Below are positions 36,356-50,300 of a stretch of 64,000 nucleotides of DNA, one piece after another. The DNA is from Sweltsa coloradensis. Lineage: Eukaryota > Arthropoda > Insecta > Plecoptera > Chloroperlidae. The position numbers and the translations under genes are program-made. The DNA lies in NCBI GenBank assembly GCA_024449915.1, contig JAMZAV010001437.1, positions 1 through 64,000 on the forward strand, given 5' to 3'. Every line of letters begins with the position of its first letter. Position 1 is the first letter of the stretch. The notes beneath the pieces are model-generated. The model saw nothing but the letters and a program-made list of their open reading frames with translations. It searched no databases and was not told the origin of the DNA.

Positions 36356-38302
36356 TCTCGCGATAACGTTCGAACGGAGGTCGGATCGAGTTGAAATTTT
36401 GACCATCCGCAAGCTTCGTTCTCGATTGAATGCCATTAGTTTTGTGGCAAAATCGTTCAAAAAGTTAAAAAGTTACATTGAAGTTAACCGAAAGTTTTTT
36501 TTTCAAACTAACCGGCGACAAAATCTGAGATGGCCAAATCATTTAGAATGTCCGTCCGGTCACGAATATGTTAATTTTATTTTGATCCGATAAGTAGTGT
36601 AGATGGAAATTACATTATAACAAAAGTAACGTTGCCATGGCAACGAAAAGACGCGCCAAGTTTCTAATGCACTGCCACCTAGAAGTAATCAAAATACTTT
36701 CGAGGAAGCAGTCTATTATTTGTCAACAAAGAGTTTAAATAGTTTTCCCAATGAGTCAAGGTCCTCTAGATGGCGGTGGATTTTAAAGTAAAGATTTACA
36801 CACGGGTTTACCCAAATACCTTGGCAATAATAAATAATATTGGAAACATTGCCCTGTGGACAGCGAACGTCGCAAATTTTAAAATTTAAAAAAAATGTGC
36901 AATGTGGGTCTAGCTATAGCACGTGCTCGCTTATCAACGCGTCCAACTGAGCGTTTCCTAGTTAAAAAAAAAAAAAAATACATAAATCACGGAGTCCAAC
37001 AATTGTCTAGTGAATCACTTTTTCAGTTGTCTTGTCGCGTTTTTAAATAACACCAGTAATTTTACCCCTCCACATTAAAAAGTTACTTTGTTAGGATGAT
37101 TGTACATTTACTGCTCATTGTTTTGAAGTAATTGCCAATTAAATATTTCTAGCAAGATGTGGTTAAAATTTAAAACTGTGTAGTAGAGGACAGTTATAGC
37201 TCCATCAGTGTGTTGATCAAAATACAAATTTTGCGTAATTTTGAAGTAATATACCTAGGTAATGTTCATTTTCCAGTAGTAAAAATATTTCTTTTTCATC
37301 ATCATAGGCTATATACATACTAACATAGATCGGACCTCCATGTACAGTAGCTACACAATTTTCTGCATATTATAACCATATAACACGTAACACAATGTAT
37401 GTATGGTGATTTTAATTATTAACATCAAAGACAAAAACTTACCTAGCTGGTAGCTGCAGTTCCAAGACATGTATCTTGTACATACTACAGTAAGATCTCT
37501 CTTATCCGAGTTGGATGAGACCGGGGCACCTCGGATTTGCGAAAAACTCGGATGGCGCGGATCAATTGTTTATTTGCTCTCGTAGCATAGCTGATGTGGT
37601 AAAATGATATATGACACATGTAATGGATAAGGAACATAAAATACACACGATACACTTCATACGGGTATACTAAATGATTTAATAGCTTGTATTCAAGCTC
37701 ACGAACACACGTACACAATTAGGCCTACATGTCGTAATAAAAACGTTATGTCTAGGCCTAAACTCGACGCAGTAGGCCTAGGCCTACAATGCAAACATAG
37801 GCATAGGCCTAGCTCTCTTTCTCATGTGGGAAAACCTCTCACTACTATGCCCGCGCTGAAGCTCACGACGCAAGATAAGTCTGGGAAAGAAATAAGATAA
37901 GCCCAGGAATAACAATTCAATGCGTCGTGATTACGAATTTCGTGAATCGGTTGAAACATGATTGCATCTAGTTCCACAACGACCATCTTTGAAGTTTGAA
38001 CAGCTGTGTGTGAGATGGCTGGATCGTATGCGCACGCGCAGGCGCGCGACGCACACTGACCTCTATATGCTCAGTGGGTGGCACTGACGCTTACCGGCGA
38101 TGCGCCCGACGCACACTGACCACTGAACTCTATATGCTCAGTAGACTGACGCACACTGCTCGAAAGTCGAGATATATCGCCGATCTATCTTCTTTGCACT
38201 CACTCGTAAGGCATGCCTACAAATGTATGCGAGTACATTTAAAAAAGTGCGGCGCGGCGTCTGTAATTATTTTTATGTTTTATTTACGTATTTAAAACTT
38301 TT

Positions 38303-38334
<32 letters not shown>

Positions 38335-41300
38335 CGGCGGCTCGGTTAACACGGAACATCGGATAAGAGGAGATCGGATAAGAGAGATCTTACTGTATTT
38401 CATTTATATTTCTGCAACTTCTTTGTCTCACATTTATGAGGTAAGTTGGATAATTAGGAGCTTCTTTGTTTTTCCTAAAACCTATAGTTTCTCTTGCTTG
38501 TATGCGTGGCTTGCACTCATCTGCTTCAGTGAATATGTTGAAGGATTGACATAGGTATACTACTGTAGTTGCTTTACATCTCATTTATTTATTCAATGGT
38601 GCTACATAACTGTAAAGACAAAGAGTGGATGTATTGGAACATGTGGACATTTGATGTAAATAGTTCCAGTGTGTGGAATACGTTGTTTGTATGTGTCTCT
38701 GTGTGTGTGTCCAATTTGCCATGCAAAAGAAGATATGATTTGCACATTATATAACAACAAACTTAAAATTTTGAAATTAAAGTGTGTATGCCCTACTACA
38801 TGTAAATTCCCAAAATTAAAAAAAGCCTTCCAATAACAAAGTCAAAAAAGGATCATCATCTCATCAATCATTTATTACTGATGTGGCAGTGATTTTATTT
38901 TTTATTTGTACCCGTGTGTCATCCTGAAAGGCCAAAAAAATGTAAAATATTAGATGCACATTCCAGTCTCTCAAGTGAATTCTCAATCCATTGTACATTA
39001 CCCTGAGCACATCTATGTAATACTAATAACCTGTACATCTCTACTTCCATTACTCTTTGTTCTACCCTGTCTAATTCCGATATTACGTTACATACTCTAT
39101 GTCTGTGTTTTTTTGTTTGTTTAATGCGGGTTTGTAAGTTGAGCAAGGTGAGCCTAGGTTGGAACTTCCTCTCGTATTATTGTCAATGCTAGTCGAACGT
39201 TTATTTTCTTATCCTTATTCACAATTAATCTTTCTACTAAACTAAAGTGTTTAATCCAAGGTGTGCATACATTTGCAGTATTTTATCAATAGACGATTTC
39301 AAAATAACCAGCACCCTAGGGTCTATATTGTGCGCAAAAGCATTACGGGAGAAAGGGCATTTACACGCTAAATGCCAGATGCTCGGGTGTGTGGCGTACT
39401 GCGTTTCCAGCACAGTCAGTGCAGTCCGCCACGCGCCCAAGCTTATGGCTTTCAGTGTGTCAATGCCCTTTCTCCCGTAATGCTTTGCGCGCTCCGTGCA
39501 TGCGCAGTTAATTCTGAAAATGGTCTATTAGGCTTTTGATCATATTTTCAATTTGACTTCTTTTTTGGGAAATAGGGTCACATAATATTTAAAATGTGAA
39601 AGAGAAAAATTTTAATTTACAAAATTAAAATCAATCAGATAGAAACAAATGTTGCGATTTTTTTTAAAACAAGCAATACAAAAAAGTTCAGTTATGGGGA
39701 AAAAATAAAATAAAAATAAAAACAAAAATCTTTGAATTAAAATTTAAAACCAAGGGTACCAAATACACTGTTAGATTAAAACCGTGCAAACTTATATGCA
39801 AGTTCAAGTATGTAGACCACATGGCTGGCCTTGCTCGGCGAGTGTTTCTCCCTTGTCTCACCCTCTGTTTGCTTCTTGTTCTTCTCCTTGTGCCCGGTGA
39901 TGGCTTCTCGTTACCTAGGAGGGCGACAGAGACAGAGATACCTCCGTACGGGACTTGCCCAGTCAAGTACACACAAGCACTCGCTACCTCAACAAGGTAA
40001 CATTATTAGTACCAACAACTTCTTCTTGGTGAGCAAATCACCATTCAAATAAACAGGTCCTGGACATGACCCATTGTTTAATTATTCTACTGTGGTGTTC
40101 TCACCTACGCAATTAATGAGGGTGTGAGTATATAAAAACATTCACATTATGTTTATTTTGACCTGCCTTATATTTGCCATCTAGAACCAGCAGGTTGTCA
40201 GGAATGAATATGATTTACTGAAATGCAATTTTGTTATAAAATTTGTCAAATCTAAAAAGTATTTTACATCTCTGAACATTACACTTACCTATCCACAAAT
40301 TCAAATTTTATACACATGAACAGCTTATATCTTATGTAAATAAATTTGTATGTATTCTATGAGTATGTTTCGTTTTTGTGTGCCTCTATCTAAATTTTAA
40401 TTTGTTATATCTTATGTGAGCGCAGCGAACGTAAGTCTTCCCTAACGCTATACTCGATCGGGCCTTGGCCGTGAGCATTGTCCAATGTATGTATGTTAAA
40501 TGTCTGTCTGTCTGTCTGTCCAGGCTCATACGGCCGAACGGCCAAATAGACTGGGCTGAAATTTTAAACACACATCCGTGACCAGGTAACTGAGAACTGC
40601 TAACAAAATGAGCAATATCCATTTCGATTTAAAACTACAATAAATAAAATGGGATTTTTAAAAATATCGGTAGCATTTGTTTAGATTTTCCATATGAAAA
40701 ATAGGCCACAGCCTACGATATAAAAACAATTCAGATATAGTCGCTATCAGTCGGTGATTTTTCGTATGTTTTTGTTGTCAATACGGTATGTCATTCTCTA
40801 AAGGTAATGTCATTATTCTTGTTTAAATTCATCAACTAATTAATAATGACCAATTGACCATCCACAAGAAACAGTGCAATACCGCAGTAGACCCTATACA
40901 GTATACACGCAGTACTACGCCATATAAGGTATAATTAAAATCGGAGACTAGACCACCTACTTTATTCTAACCTACGTCAGGAATGTTAGATATGTGTACG
41001 CTTTACGTAGGCCTAACCATATGGTCGTGTATTTGGCACAGAGCATTGCTCTGCATATGGTAAAAGACGATCGAATTAGACTAAGTCCATCTCGCAAACA
41101 TCAGCTGGTAAGTATAAAAGTGAAGTATATATACTCCACGAAAAGATGCGACCTCTGGCAGTCGTCGTCGGGGACCTCTACCCCTTCCTGACAACCCCCT
41201 TGACGACGATGACCATAACTAGGGAAACGCCAAAGTCGTTGTTAGATGAGTGAGCAAAAGTGCAAATAAGAGGGGTTTTGAGATTAGTTGTTATAAGGGC

Positions 41301-44300
41301 GCGTCAACACTGTAAGGCCAATAATGCCACACTCTAGCCTAATATACTTGGAGAAAATGCCATGCTAGCTAGATTCAGCTTAAGTTTTGGGGAGGAAAGG
41401 GGATGTTCCCGGGTACTTCAACACATGGCTTGCTCACTATCTAACTAACACTTTGCGTTTCCTAGTTAAATAAATTTGTAGTTTCTTGAGTTGTTTCGTT
41501 TTTGTGTGCCTCTATCTAAATTTTAATTTGTTATCATCTTTTATTTATTAATCATTGTTATAGGATTTTTTTACAGTGTAGTATCATTGTTCTCTTATGA
41601 TATTTTCTTTGGAATAGTTTTATTATTATTTCATATTTTTGTTGATTTATTCTATATTTTATTGGTATGTATGTAGTTATATATTATTTATATTAGTTTT
41701 GTTATCCCGCAACAATTAAACCATATACGTGTAATGTTTTCCCCTGCAGCCTTACGAGTGTTTGCCAGAGTTCCCAATGGAAGTGATTGCGGAGGAGGAC
41801 GAGGATGAAGACGATGACGATGATGACGACGACGATGACGAAGATAGTAGTCTGGGATCGGGGACTGAGTTTGTGCCGTCGGCTTGGGACAGCCAGGCCA
41901 CCCCTAGCCGGTCGGCTCTACGCAGCCCGGACAGGAAGACGGTGAGTGGAGATTTACACACAGGGGCCTGGATTCCTGTACCTTTCGTAACTCTTAACCC
42001 TTACAAGACAAGGATATATGTACTTGCTCCATCGAAAGAATGCAGATGCTTGGTAGTGATGGGGTTAGAATGATTGCACGGTAAATGGAATGTCGTTTTT
42101 GTGTATGAAAGAGAAATATCTTTTACCAACGCAAGCAAAAATTATCTGTGCTAGATCACAGAGTTGCTCCGTATGCAAGATCCATGCTGATCTAGCATGA
42201 ATAGAATTGACAAAGTTGTTATGTTGGGAAAAGAATTTGGAGCCACCTGCCCTGCATTCTTTCGTTGGGACCACTATATAGGACATGCGTTTCTAAGCAA
42301 ATTCCCACTCGCTCGGCCAACTGACACCGCAGATGTTGTTTGAAATTTGGAGTACTATTTGTCTTGGACATTGAAATATACGGCTCTACAGTAACACTTA
42401 AAAAAATTAACTTTTAAATAAAAAATTCATTTTCAGGATTTTGGATTTTATTAGAAAGTCTAAATCTTACGTATTCGAGGATTGATCCTGGTCCATTAAC
42501 ACAAAATATTGATAATCTAAGACTGTAGGGCCATGTAAATGCTTTATTGACAACTATGTACGTGTACGTCGGATTCTTACCGGCCGAGCGAATGTGACCT
42601 ATTCCCTCTTAACTCGTAAGTCTTGTTTATTTGTTCTTTTCTCTATATCCTTGGAAATTAACTCCTCTAGGTATTTAACAGTAATAATACTGTTTTTACC
42701 TCTAACCCAGGGTTATTAATGTACAGGAATCCAGCCCAAGAAAACATGAAAAAGTCTGGGAACTTAATACATCTGGAAAAGTATTATTATTCTCTCTTAG
42801 TAGAAGGTACATTTGGATCTGTAAATAAAACTATGCATCTTATTCTTAAGTCAGGGAATTTGGTAGAGGAGGTGATTGGTAGGATATTGAAAAATATGAA
42901 ACTAGGAAAGCATTCTCTAAAAGATTATTTGTAAGGCCTGGTAGTATAGGCCTAGCATAGTATTATTCCTTACATTTTATTATGTAATCTTGCATTAATT
43001 TAATATATTACCACTGCCATTTGTAAAATTAATTAGGAAATTTTTTTCTGCTGCATAGGAGGATGATGACTATTTCTTGGTAAGTCGTGTGAAGGTCACT
43101 TAGTTGGCTTATTTTACTTAAATCTGTTCATAATAGGTATATAAATTAGAATTTGGTATAGTATTCAACCTTTCTTTGTAGCTGATTTTGAAAATGGTTG
43201 TCAAATAAGTACCCCATCCAAGAAAATACTCAGTTTTCAAGTTACATATTATAATGTCAATCATCAATCATCATGGTTTGTCTGAATTACAGGCCATATG
43301 TTTGTATTTAACCATTTGAATTCAAGAACAAAAAGAAGTAGGAATTGTATGGTCAGTGGTAGCCTATTGTATTTTACTATCCAGGCTTACATATTGACAT
43401 ATGTACTCGAGATCAAAAGGAGAAGACAAAAATATTAAAATGTAATTCAAACTTACATAGAGTAGGATTACAGATGATTTGATACAACATAAATGTTGAA
43501 ATCTTCTAATTTGTTTTGCACCCGACAGGACGGCAAGAAGAACGTGTGGTTCAAGAAACAAAAGTACCATTGCGTGTACGAGTATCCCCGGGAGAACTCG
43601 GACACGGAGAGCGAAGCTTCCGAGGCGGCGCAGTTCGCCGAGAGTCACCCCTGGCGACCGCAGACGGGGTCTGGCGACCAGGCTTGGAGGCCGCCGCCGG
43701 TTACAGACACACCCACACAGGTATGTCGGCAAGCAGGGTCTTGTGGTCCCATAATAATCATCATAACTCAGTTCCAACTATGTCGGGTTGAGTGGTGGTT
43801 TTCCACCATTATCAAGGGCATGAAACTGTAGATACTAAGCTTGCCAGACTCAGTGTTTCTTCCACATCATCTAACTCCTTCCTCTCCACCAATTTACTCT
43901 TGCCACATGCTCCCACACTTCATTCCGTTTTCCAACGTCTTCTTGAATTAATCTTTCCCATTTTTCTCTTGGCCTTCCTACTCTTCTTTTCCCCTCCTCT
44001 GCCGCTTCAAATTCTCGTCTTGGAATCCTCTCCCTGCCCATCCTTTTCATATGTCCAAACCATCTTAGACGTTCTCTTCCTAGCTTAAAATTCAATCTCT
44101 CCAATACCAGTTCTTTCCTTATTTCATTACTTCTTATCTTGTCCATCTTTGTCCCATGAAAAATAAAATTCTAAATCATTTAAGTTTGATATAAAAATTG
44201 AATTCCCTTACTTAAATGATTCTTTAACACTTGATTTGTTAACCTTTTCTAGAGTCTGGCCAAAATATAAGTGTAAGTGTAAGAAGGCGCGTGGGAGTAT

Positions 44301-47300
44301 GGCCGTAATATTACGTCCGCGCACTTTGCATAAAAAAAAAAAAAAATGAATCACTTGAATCACAATCGAACTCTCCATCAATGAAGTCATCTTCGGAACC
44401 ACTATTTAGTACATTCCTAGTTTTATAGGCCAAGCTAAATAATCTGCAAAAAAATGTTTAAAAAAAACTCACTCCAGGGGTAGTAACTGGATATTTAAAA
44501 CTCACTCCTGAAGGTTAATGCATTTGTTATTCATATTTTGTGTTATTGTATATTTGTTATTATTTTGTTGTACCTTCACTGCCATGTATTAGGTATGTTA
44601 ATATTATGTATTATATGTCCCACATAATTATGTACAATGTAAGTGTTGGTGGACTGCATGACATTAAAATGTGGTTCGCTTACGAGACTGTAATACTGTG
44701 TAGTCCTAAGACTGTGATGGTTTTCAATCCAGCTTGCACCACCCACTGTCATCACAGTGTCTCAAACTTTATACTGATGAAATTAAAACACAAGTTTTAT
44801 ATTTTGAGATATTGTTTTTTAAAGGTCAGGCCGTTAGAAAAATAGTACACAAATAAAATGAAGTTTTATGATTTGGGGTTTTGTTAAAGTTTCTGAAAAT
44901 TTTGAACTTGGTACCGGTAATTTTGTTTCTGGCAAATCAACCATAAATTCATAATGCTTGATAGTCTACTAGTGGTTGCTTGACAATCTGTACAATTTTC
45001 ATATCAATGAGACAGGTAGGTACTGAACGGTAGGTAGGTGAAGGAAATACATAATGTTTTTGTTCTCACACTCGCGTTTAATGACCCAGCACCTCCACCA
45101 AATTCTATATTATTTTTTATGTACTCTAGTTCGAGTATCAAGTACTCGTGTTTTAGTCGAGCACCAACTACTTGACGTTTTGGATATTTGTACACCTCTT
45201 GTTCCTACACAAAACCTCCACCGCGGCGCTGCATGTAAACTCACACATTCTCTTCTCGTCAGTCCCCTGGCGCGTGGCAGCCCCCGGTCGTCGACTACTC
45301 GTCGTATGCGGACTGGGAAGTAACCGACGACGGCGGAGACGGAACGGAACAAGACACGGAGTCCGAGTCGGATAATACCAACCAGGTTGCGCGCACCAAG
45401 GCGGAGCCCTTCGACTTCTACAAGCTCAGCAACGTAGACTACGACTTCTCCACCGGTTAGTTGGTTTTAACAACATCACATGACATTAAATTTTGCTGAA
45501 ATTTTCATTGTTTTAGTTGTAGTTAAAATTATTTTTAATTTAGGCTAGTTTTAACATATTTTCACATATTTTATAATACTATATCAATGAAATCAAAATA
45601 GTACAATGCTTCATTCGAAAGTTCTTTTGTGACTTGTTTTAATAAGTTGAGACTATTTTGAAATAACTTTGACGTCTCTAACTTACTATTATTTTCAGTA
45701 TTTTTCATTATCAATCAGATCCAGGCCAGACATCATGTACAGTGGAACTTTAAATTTACGTACCTTGAATCACCGAATTCCTTGATTGTGTAAAGTTTTT
45801 TGTTGGTCCACAAAAATTTTCCCATAAGGACAATGTTAAATTTTCATTGAACTAACGTACCTTGTACCTACGTATTACGTGACTTTACGTATCGTATTTC
45901 AAGTCCCGAGTCATAATATATGGCCTCGATTTACGTATCTATGCTGCCGAAGGCTGTGGGGAACGAGGGAGGTTGTTATTTATTGGTCCAAGTGCCGCCC
46001 GCTTTGACAGCTCAACACATGCCGCCGACCACATGGGTAATAATGCAGTCCCTTTCCTCCCCCCTCATTAGCAGCAGTCTGGCATGTGAGAAGGTCGAGT
46101 GGATCACCGTTCACCCCCCCCCCTCCCCCTCCCACCCATACGATCGTAGTATTTCAGCACTGCCGACAAACGCAACCCGATACTTGACCTGGCCTACCAC
46201 TCCACTACCGGCCTCTTTTCCCGACGAGCTTGAATGAGTGAGCATATGAATCAATTGATTGAGGAATCAAGCACATGATTCTATGACATGTGATCATTTT
46301 ATTGTATATGACGAAATCGACAGAAGTCTTGAGTAGCCAGCCTCAGTTTTAACAAGTGTTTAGTGTTGTATTGACAGCATCATTCATTGATTAAAAACAT
46401 GATCCTGCAATTATTATCGCGTAAGAAAAACACGGCACTGCTGAGAGAGAATGTGAAGTGTCACTGTGTCTGAGCTGGCTGGCTGGCCGGCCGAGAGAGG
46501 AGAGAGGAGAGTGAGAGCCTCGGCAGCGCGAGTGCGAGGGGAGGGGTAACCGGTCTAGTAGGCGCAGCTGCCGGCTGGCGGGGTGGGGTGGGGAAGTGAA
46601 CCTGACACACAGCTTCACAAAAGATCGCGCTTGCTGGAAGGAAAAGAACCGTGGATGCGGGAATTTTTAACATTGTGTAAATGGGACTTTTGCAAAACTT
46701 TTCAAATATAGCGATCATGGCGAGAAAACGGACGATGCGGGAACATCCATAGGGTTTTACTGCATTTTATTTACTTCATAATAACTTGGCGTGTGCACAT
46801 TGAATTGAGATAAGTTATTAAAATGTTGTTTGTAGTTTATTTTTACGTTTTGAAGATTTTATGGAATTTCCAGCTGCTCTCTATGTTTTTTTTCCGCTCG
46901 TGCGATTTATTTCACGGAACAGAATAATACACAGCATAGTTACCCCTCCCCTTCCCGCGCGAGGCCGGCCACCGTGATGTCGCGTAAACAATGCTGGCTA
47001 CACTACACTCGTCTTTGTGAAGGTGAAGGTCGTTCTTCGCGGAGTCTTGTCTCTGTGAAGTTCGATTTCAGCGTGTTTTAAAGATTCCAGCGGCGTTATT
47101 TAAGTGTCCAATATTTATTACGTGACCTGACAGCATTTCGGAGATAAAATACATAGCGGGCGGCGCGAGCACCAATGAATGAACTGATTACGTAAGTTCG
47201 GCATGGGGGTGGGTGGGAGGGCACTGAGATAGCGACGAGGCAATTGACCTTGAGCTGCCTACGATCCGATATCAATTACACTACGCAGATGTGTCACATA

Positions 47301-50300
47301 AACAATTTCGTAATCGGTGCTTGATGTTACTCCTGCTTGCGATTGCACAACACGAAGCGAGCGCCGAGTGAACGATGTCTTACCATCCGATGCCACCTAT
47401 AACTAACAAACTCACTTCTGCAGCCTTCCTGCTCATAATCCAGCATAGGCGCTACCTAGGAGTAGTTTGAAGCACTCAATTTGATGTTGTCACTTTTTTG
47501 GTACAGTAGCGCGCAATTTTGAAGGTTTTTTCATTTTTTGAATTTACGAATTCCTTGACTTTATGTATTTTTTTTTGCCTCTAGTTAAATTCGTAATTCA
47601 AAGTTCCACTGTAGTTTTTATTTGTTCATGATTTAACTTTTAACTTTTTTTTCTTTGAACTTAACCTATTTTTAATTTTTGTCATCCAAGCTAACCACAC
47701 ACTATAATACTCAACAAAGAGACAGACAAGTTAGGGGATTTGTGGTACCGCACAGTAGTTTAAAGGAATTGAATATCTTCAGTAGGCACTCAACTTCTGA
47801 CTACATCATCATTATCTGTTGCCACGTCCAACTCTGCGTTGGGTCGGCATTGAAGACAGGCCTCTCCATCTTCTTGCCACCACTTCTCTCCTTCCACCAC
47901 ATTCCAGTCTCCTCCTCGCTGTTCCACATCTTTTCTCACTCTATTCTGCATTGTTGTCATGGTCTGCCCAATTCCAATTCCATCATCCTTCTTGGTAATC
48001 TCGCTCTTTCCATCCTTTTGACATGTCCGAACCACTTTAATCTTCTCTCTCCAATTTGCTCCATTAAATTCCTCATGCCTACTTGATCTCGGATATCCTC
48101 ATTCCGTATTCGGTCCCATCTAGTCTTACCGACAATGCTTCTCAAAATTTCTATAAATGACTCCTGACTACGATTGTTTAAATTACAAATGTTTTCAATA
48201 AGCGTAATTTATAGCAATGTTCATATTAAATAATTTCATGATTTTGTTATTAAAATAATTTTTTCAAAGGATGAAAAATGAAAATACGTATCCTATGTTA
48301 TACTAATATTTACGCTGGACCCCTGTAGTCATCCATTACTGTTAGTCATTGACCAGCCACCTATTAATAAAGATTGAATTTACTAAATTTTATGTAGCTA
48401 GTAGGGATGTGCGGGTAGTGGTTTTTGAACTCGGGTCGGGCTCGGGTCGGGTAATTGAAAGTACCCTCGGGCTCGGGTAATTGAAGTAGGCTCGGGTCGG
48501 GCTCGGGTAGTGAATTTTTTTTTTATTTGTGAATTCATTATTTAAAAAAAAATCCTAGAAAACAGTTTTTGCATTGGTTGCAGGTAGCCACTCTGGGCTG
48601 TGTTGACACGAAGTACTTCCAATCGGCGTCTTATGAACTTTTGCTTGAGTAGGCCTAGGCCTAGGCCTAGTACAGTGAAACCCTGCTATTATCGTTTTCC
48701 TGCATCAATCGTTCGTTATTCTCGGAAATAATATCGTAACGATCGTTTTCTAATATTTCCGACCCAACCCCAAGAAAAAACCGATGCGATCGCGTATTTT
48801 TCTCTTCCGGCCGACGAAATCATGCGTTTGTACCAGCCATGCATCTGACGAAATCGCGCGTTTGCACCAGCCTTTCGGTCTGACTCCGCCCAACGCTCTG
48901 CTGCGCGCAACGATGCGCACTAGATCGGACTTCTAGGCCTGCCGCCTAGGCATTAGACGATGTTTATTAGCGTTGTTTTTTTTTCACCATTCGCCTACGT
49001 ACGTAATATTCAACTTGCTTTATGCCGTTATTAGCGTTGAATAACCAGAAGACGAGTAATGACGGTCAGTAGGGGCCTAGGGCCTATTACTCCAGCGGGG
49101 ACAGCGCCGGAAGACGGGAAGAGCCAAGGACACAGCATCATAGCATAGCCGCGCCCACGTCGTAGCGATTGGTCCGCTCCGACGTCAGCTGTTCGTTTGG
49201 CGTGTGAGCGGGAGGTTTAAAAGGAGCAGATTGGCGTGTTTCTTTATTACTTCTACCCGACCCGACTTTTTCGGGTAGGAATTGACGGCCCGACCCGAGG
49301 TCGGGTAATTTTACCTACCCGAAAATTACCCGTTTTTCGGGTACCCGCACATCCCTAGTAGCTAGTATCAGGCAAACACAGTGACTGCCATCTTTTGTGT
49401 ACCTATGAAGATTCCACCAAAGAAGCCAGTTGAAATTTGCAACACCTAGCGTTAGAATATAAAATATATTTGTAATATTTCACCTTTTGTGAAAAATAGA
49501 AAGTACTTTGAATAAGTCTCACAATTAAGTAGGATATTGACACCTTTAAAAAAAATATGATGAAAAGCAAATTCAAATAAGCTTCGCAATTAAGTATCTC
49601 AACACTAAAAAAAATATATATAATGATGTAAAGCAAATTTGAACTTAGTATAATACATAGCTTAATATTAGAACCAGCACTCAATATAGGCTAAGTACAT
49701 CCATTTTCTAAGTATCCAAGTAAAATAAGAGTAGGCTACCTATACAATACTGTACACTGAATGTAACGTGTTATGTTTGGCATTACAGGTGTAATATCAG
49801 AAGATGGTGAATTCTTCATTAGTAGCTCTGCTCGACCATTTCAACAGTTTAACGCCACTCCAAGCAGTTTGTTCGGTCCCAGTTCGAGCGAGTTCTTCCC
49901 AGGCCAGTCCCTCGACCAATCACAAGCGAGTACCGGCTTCGCAGCCACTGTCGACTCGTTTGGTGATGAGATTGATACCAGCCCGCGAAACATTGCGGGA
50001 TCGAAAGTCAGTTCACTTGCGCTTGATGCCTTGGAGGGTGCGAGCGAGGAAATGAGCGATGTATTAGGTGTGGTGCTGGATGACAAGTGCGTTGCGGACA
50101 ATACATTCAACGAAATTGAGAAGGAAGTGATTGAAATAATATCCCCTAGCGTGAAAAATGGCGCGGAGAAAGTCGCAAAGACGGACAGTTTGGAACGTGA
50201 TTTCTCCGATTGCAGTCAAACCCCGCCGTCCCCTCTTTCCCCCACTGGCCTAGGCGAGTTACGACACACCCGGGATAAACTTAAGTTGAATCTTCCCTCC

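Noticed and set aside
45920..46237. 105-codon frame inside the Tc1/pogo-like element
   Set aside because: No helix-turn-helix or DDE residues; not a transposase.
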